Source of the DNA: Chloroflexota bacterium
Lineage (GTDB): Bacteria > Chloroflexota > Anaerolineae > UBA7937 > B3-Chlor
Assembly: GCA_030616025.1 (NCBI GenBank)
Contig: JAUWYD010000035.1
Span: 1-8,704 of the forward strand
Length of the DNA stretch: 8,704 nucleotides
Reading direction: 5' to 3'
Positions 5,085 to 8,704 of the stretch are shown here, in pieces. Below the pieces are notes generated by a model. It did no database searches. It saw nothing but the letters and a program-made list of their open reading frames with translations, and was not told the DNA's origin. Both the position numbers and the translations under genes were made by a program. Positions within the stretch are counted from its first letter, which is position 1. Each line of letters begins with the position of its first letter.

Positions 5085-8000
5085 TTGACTAGCAAAGAGA
5101 GAGTATATGACCTCCTCATAGTCCTCGTCCTCCTGGTCCTTCCACTGCTCCTCTTCTGGCCTGTTACCTTCGGTGGCAAGAGCCTTGTGCCTTTCGACAA
5201 CCTCTACGCCTTCCAACCTTGGCAAACGTTCGCCAGCCAAGTGGGAGTCGGAGTCCCCCACAACGAATTGCTGAGTGACTTGTTGCTGGAGAACTATGCC
5301 TGGAAGACCTTCATCGTCCAGGCTCTGCAAGAGGGACAAATTCCCCTCTGGAACCCTTACGTGTTCGCGGGCGTCCCCTTCTTGGCCGCCGGTCAACACT
5401 CAGCACTCTACCCCTTCAGCCTTCTCTTCTACGTACTTCCTCTCCCCAACGCGTATGGCTACTTCACCGTGCTGCATCTCTTCCTCGCCGGATTGTTCAT
5501 GCACATCTTCGTGCGCATTATCGGCGGAGGCAGGCTGGGCTCAACCGTCGCGGCGCTGACCTACGCCTTCAGTGGTTTCATGATCGTCAGCGTGGACTTT
5601 CCCATGGTCATCGCAGCGGCCACGTGGCTACCACTGGTTCTAGTAGCAACGGAACTGGCGATAAGAACACAAGAGAGGAAAGCATCTGCGCGGCCGGCCA
5701 TCCCGTACCTTCTGGGCGGAGCGGTTGTCCTGGGCATTCAGTTCCTGGCTGGCCACGCCGAGATGTCCTATTACGTGGTCCTGGTCACCGGTTTCTATGC
5801 AGCCTACCGGCTGGGGGTCGAATGGTGGAAAGAACGTGCCACCAGGCCCATACTCCTCCTGGCTCTTCTTCTCTTGGGAATGGTCGCCCTGGGAGTGGCG
5901 CTGGGCGCTGTACAGTTGATCCCTTTCCTCGAGCTGGCCCGCGTCAACTTCAGGCAAGGCTCAGCTAGCTACCAAGATATCATAGGCTGGGCATATCCTC
6001 TGCGCCAGGTGATTACCTTCCTCATACCCGACTTCTTCGGTAACCCCAGCCATCATAGCTACTTCGATATCGTCGCCCGCCAAACGACTCCGGTGACCCA
6101 GAACTTCGCGGGCCAGCCCGTCAGTACCATCTTCTGGGGGATCAAGAACTACGTAGAGGCTGGAAGCTATGTGGGCCTTCTGCCCATCCTTCTCGCCCTT
6201 GTCGCCCTGCTGCGCCGCAGGGACCGCTACGTGTGGTTATTCACTTTCCTCGCCATCATTTCCCTGTTGCTGGCTTTCGGGACGCCCTTGTATGCCCTCC
6301 TCTATTACTTCTTGCCCGGCTACAACCAACTCCACACCCCCTTTCGCTGGGTCTTCCCTTATACCGTAAGCATGGCCATACTGGCAGGACTGGGAGCGGC
6401 GTCTTTGGGAAAAGAGCATCAAGAGGACGCAGGCACGCGGCGTTCGTTCTTCACTCCGCGCCCCATTGGCTGGATAGCCTTCTGGGCAGGAGCCCTCGGC
6501 CTAGCTCTACTCCTTCTGACCTTCTTGCAGCCTGGCCCATTCATCCCCCTGGCGGACCGCTTCCTACTAAGCTCCGACCTGGCCCAAGGTGCTTTCGCCA
6601 ACGGGCGCGTTCTTCTCTCCTACGAATGGCGCAATCTGTTCATTTTCAGCCTGTTTCTCATGGCCGCCGGAGCTGTGATCAGGATTAGTCAGTGTCGCAT
6701 CTACCTGCCCGGACGTTGGAGGGCTCACAGAATCTGGAAGCCGCTGGCTATCATCGTCCTGGTCCTCGATCTAGTAGTGATCGCCGCCGGCTTCAACCCT
6801 GCGACCGATCCGAAGCTAGCGGAGTTGACGCCTCCGTCGGTAGGCTTCCTGCAGGCTGACGGTGAGCTCTATCGCCTGGCATCCTTCAACGCGCAGGGCG
6901 AGAAGACGTTCAATGCAAATGTAGGTATGTACTACAACCTGCACGACGTCAGAGGGTACGATTCCGTCATCCCCAAACAGTATGCCGAATTCATGGGTCT
7001 CATCGAAGAACAGGGAGAGCTAATCTACAACCGCATCGCACCCCTCTACGATTATGACTCCCTCGATTCTCGCCTCTTGGACCTGCTGAATGTCAAGTAT
7101 GTAGTGACTACTCAATACATCCCCAACCCAGGCTACACTTTGGTCTATGATGACGAAGTTCGGATCTATCGCAATGAGGACTATCTGCCCCGTGCCTTCG
7201 TCGTCTACCAGACAGAGGTGATCGAGAACAGGGAAGCACTCCTAGATGAACTGAGGGAAACCGACCCTACGCAACGTGTCCTGCTGGAAGAGCAACCGCC
7301 CCATGGCTTTGCGGACCTCCCCGCCCCGGGCGGTGACGAAACGGTGCCTCGCGTGAATTTCAGGGAATACACCATCAACCAGGTCACGGCGGAGGTACGG
7401 ATGACCCGTAGGGGATGGTTGGTACTGGCGGACAGCTATTTCCCGGGCTGGAAAGCGTTCCTGCAAATGCCAGAGGGCGAGGAACGGGAACTGCAAATCT
7501 ACAAGGCAGACCACAACTTCCGCGCCGTACCGCTCGAGGCGGGACACAGTGTGGTACGCTTCCGTTACAGTCCCATGTCTTTCAAGCTGGGCCTCTATGG
7601 CAGCTTCATGGCCGCGGCGGTCATGCTGGCTGTGGCTGGTTTCTGGCTGTGGGGAGCAGTATACAAGGAGGGAGAAGAGGATCCCCTCATCAAGAGAGTC
7701 ATCAAGAACAGCATGACCCCGATGGCTGCTTCTTTCCTCAACAAGTTGATCGACACAGCTTTCGCCATGCTCATGCTGCGCATACTGGGCCCCGCGGGAG
7801 CGGGTAAGTATGGCTTCGCCATAGTGGTGTACGTTTTCCTGGAGATAGTCACGAACTTCGGCCTGAACACCTTGCTCACCAGAGAGGTGTCGAAGGACCG
7901 TAGCCAGGCCAACCGATATCTAAGCAATACGGCCATCCTGCGGCTGATCATCGTCTTGGCCGTCACGCCGCTGCTGTTCGCCTTCCTGGTAGCCTGGCGA

Positions 8001-8704
8001 CACCTCTTTGCGCTGTCGGACGACACGACCGTGACCATCCTCCTGCTGGCGCTGAGCCTCATCCCAGGCAGCATCTCAGCAGCCTTGACCTCTGTCTTCC
8101 TGGCGTACGAAAAGATGGAGTATCCTGCGGCCATCACGACGGTCACGACCATCATCAGAGTCACTCTCGGCGTGGCGGTCTTGGTGATGGGCCTCGGGAT
8201 CATCGGGCTCGCCGCGGTGGCCATAGTCACCAACATCGTCACCGCCCTGATTCTTCTCTACCTACTGGTTCATCTCTTCTTGCGCCCAAGTCTGGAGTTC
8301 GACCCGAGCTTCAATCGAGAGATGGTCGGAACCTCGTACCCACTAATGCTCAACCACCTGTTGGCCACGGTCTTCTGGCGAGTGGACGTGACACTCCTCC
8401 AACCGATGAAGGGTGATGTGGTTGTTGGCTGGTACACAACAGCATACCGCTTCCTCGACGGATTGAACATCATTCCATCCACCTTCACCGTCGCCATTTT
8501 TCCTGTGATGTCCCGCTACGCAAGGGAAGCAAGAGATGCCCTCGTTCGGACCTACACTGTCTCACTGAAGGTTCTGATCATCATCAGTCTGCCGGTGGCC
8601 CTCCTGACCACCTTCTACGCTGAAGGAATCATCCTCATCTTCGGCGGTCAAGCTTACCTTCCCCATGCGGCCATCGCCTTGCGCCTCTTGATCTGGGCCG
8701 TACC
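5085..8704 (+). CDS. YfhO-like GT-C membrane protein fused to a MOP/Wzx-type flippase (3' end outside window)
   Basis: 1206 codons are open from TTG 5085 to the window edge, read codon by codon with no stop. Residues 1-858 are a complete YfhO-like protein: first helix about 9-27; the loop with F37-D38-N39 and PLWNPYVFAGVPF (87-99), the conserved first-loop region of the family; about eleven further helices to about 570; an extracytoplasmic domain about 572-835 with LHDVRGYDS and DSYFPGWK (783-790); and a last helix at 836-858. YfhO proteins are membrane sugar transferases of GT-C type using lipid-linked sugars. After the charged linker YKEGEEDP (860-867), residues about 868 onward are the N-terminal part of a MOP-superfamily lipid-linked sugar flippase (RILGPAGAGKYGF at 899-911, LLTREVSKDR), cut by the window edge. 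It follows the glycosyltransferase by 31 bases. Likely role: moving a lipid-linked sugar across the membrane and transferring it to an outside acceptor, which is unknown. A sequencing error that removed a stop between two genes is the main alternative. Confidence 0.87.
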   Translation, partial: MTSKERVYDLLIVLVLLVLPLLLFWPVTFGGKSLVPFDNLYAFQPWQTFASQVGVGVPHNELLSDLLLENYAWKTFIVQALQEGQIPLWNPYVFAGVPFLAAGQHSALYPFSLLFYVLPLPNAYGYFTVLHLFLAGLFMHIFVRIIGGGRLGSTVAALTYAFSGFMIVSVDFPMVIAAATWLPLVLVATELAIRTQERKASARPAIPYLLGGAVVLGIQFLAGHAEMSYYVVLVTGFYAAYRLGVEWWKERATRPILLLALLLLGMVALGVALGAVQLIPFLELARVNFRQGSASYQDIIGWAYPLRQVITFLIPDFFGNPSHHSYFDIVARQTTPVTQNFAGQPVSTIFWGIKNYVEAGSYVGLLPILLALVALLRRRDRYVWLFTFLAIISLLLAFGTPLYALLYYFLPGYNQLHTPFRWVFPYTVSMAILAGLGAASLGKEHQEDAGTRRSFFTPRPIGWIAFWAGALGLALLLLTFLQPGPFIPLADRFLLSSDLAQGAFANGRVLLSYEWRNLFIFSLFLMAAGAVIRISQCRIYLPGRWRAHRIWKPLAIIVLVLDLVVIAAGFNPATDPKLAELTPPSVGFLQADGELYRLASFNAQGEKTFNANVGMYYNLHDVRGYDSVIPKQYAEFMGLIEEQGELIYNRIAPLYDYDSLDSRLLDLLNVKYVVTTQYIPNPGYTLVYDDEVRIYRNEDYLPRAFVVYQTEVIENREALLDELRETDPTQRVLLEEQPPHGFADLPAPGGDETVPRVNFREYTINQVTAEVRMTRRGWLVLADSYFPGWKAFLQMPEGEERELQIYKADHNFRAVPLEAGHSVVRFRYSPMSFKLGLYGSFMAAAVMLAVAGFWLWGAVYKEGEEDPLIKRVIKNSMTPMAASFLNKLIDTAFAMLMLRILGPAGAGKYGFAIVVYVFLEIVTNFGLNTLLTREVSKDRSQANRYLSNTAILRLIIVLAVTPLLFAFLVAWRHLFALSDDTTVTILLLALSLIPGSISAALTSVFLAYEKMEYPAAITTVTTIIRVTLGVAVLVMGLGIIGLAAVAIVTNIVTALILLYLLVHLFLRPSLEFDPSFNREMVGTSYPLMLNHLLATVFWRVDVTLLQPMKGDVVVGWYTTAYRFLDGLNIIPSTFTVAIFPVMSRYAREARDALVRTYTVSLKVLIIISLPVALLTTFYAEGIILIFGGQAYLPHAAIALRLLIWAV
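7680..8704 (+). other. Flippase (MOP/Wzx-like) domain of the fusion protein
   Basis: From codon 866 the frame matches the start of a stand-alone Wzx-type flippase, including the pre-helix segment LIKRVIKNSMTPMAASFLNK. About 340 residues are in the window, roughly the first nine membrane helices of the twelve to fourteen usual for the family. In-frame ATGs occur at 7713 and 7722 but have no well-spaced ribosome binding site; AAGGAGGGAG at 7665-7674 lies 38 bases before the first. This argues for translation as part of the fusion, though internal starts cannot be excluded. Confidence 0.75.

Noticed and set aside
4307..5200. 297-codon open frame on the minus strand opposite the glycosyltransferase
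   Set aside because: It lies antisense to a gene with complete GT2 motifs, covers its promoter, has no matching ribosome binding site and no recognisable domain.
7595..8242. 215-codon minus-strand open frame
   Set aside because: Low-complexity Met/Thr/Ala-rich translation antisense to the flippase helices; a by-product of its hydrophobic codons.
1..8704. CRISPR arrays, tRNA or rRNA genes, insertion sequences, phage or defence genes
   Set aside because: No regularly spaced repeats, cloverleaf patterns, transposase motifs or terminal inverted repeats were seen on reading either strand.

Overview
The window reads as ordinary bacterial chromosome of moderately high GC. The mix of genes suggests a member of the Chloroflexota (Anaerolineae-like): a degenerate exported GH3 protein, an M29 aminopeptidase, a DPM1-type glycosyltransferase and a very large YfhO-type membrane protein. 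This assignment rests on recalled family resemblance only; there is no rRNA or other marker gene here. Three of the five genes start with TTG, each with a fitting ribosome binding site. Three sigma70-like promoters, all with 17-bp spacers, can be placed by eye.

Left half (minus strand, 3361 down to 1): a promoter at 3333-3361 drives a two-gene operon. The first gene is a cytoplasmic M29 metallo-aminopeptidase (3285-2182). Its stop overlaps, by TTGA, the TTG start of an exported glycoside hydrolase family 3 protein (2185 to beyond base 1). The GH3 protein keeps its nucleophile aspartate but has lost the usual NagZ Asp-X-His acid/base dyad. It begins an Ig-like domain before leaving the window.

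Middle (3286-4336): after the operon promoter comes a stretch of about 520 bases with no convincing gene. Next is a minus-strand 82-residue protein (4133-3885) that is only the HTH domain of an RpiR/MurR regulator, with no sugar-phosphate-binding SIS domain. The 203-base gap between it and the rightward operon holds two divergent promoters, with a 16-bp imperfect palindrome centred between their -35 boxes, a good candidate operator.

Right half (plus strand, 4279 to the end): one promoter leads into a GT2 polyprenyl-phosphate-sugar synthase (4337-5053) and, 31 bases later, one uninterrupted reading frame (5085 to beyond 8704). That frame encodes a complete YfhO-like GT-C membrane protein joined in frame to a MOP/Wzx-type flippase. 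Together they would charge a lipid carrier with sugar in the cytoplasm, flip a lipid-linked sugar, and transfer it outside the cell. This resembles the three-part CsbB/GtcA/YfhO type of system, but with flippase and transferase fused and a MOP-family flippase in place of a GtcA-like one. This fusion is the most interesting object in the window.
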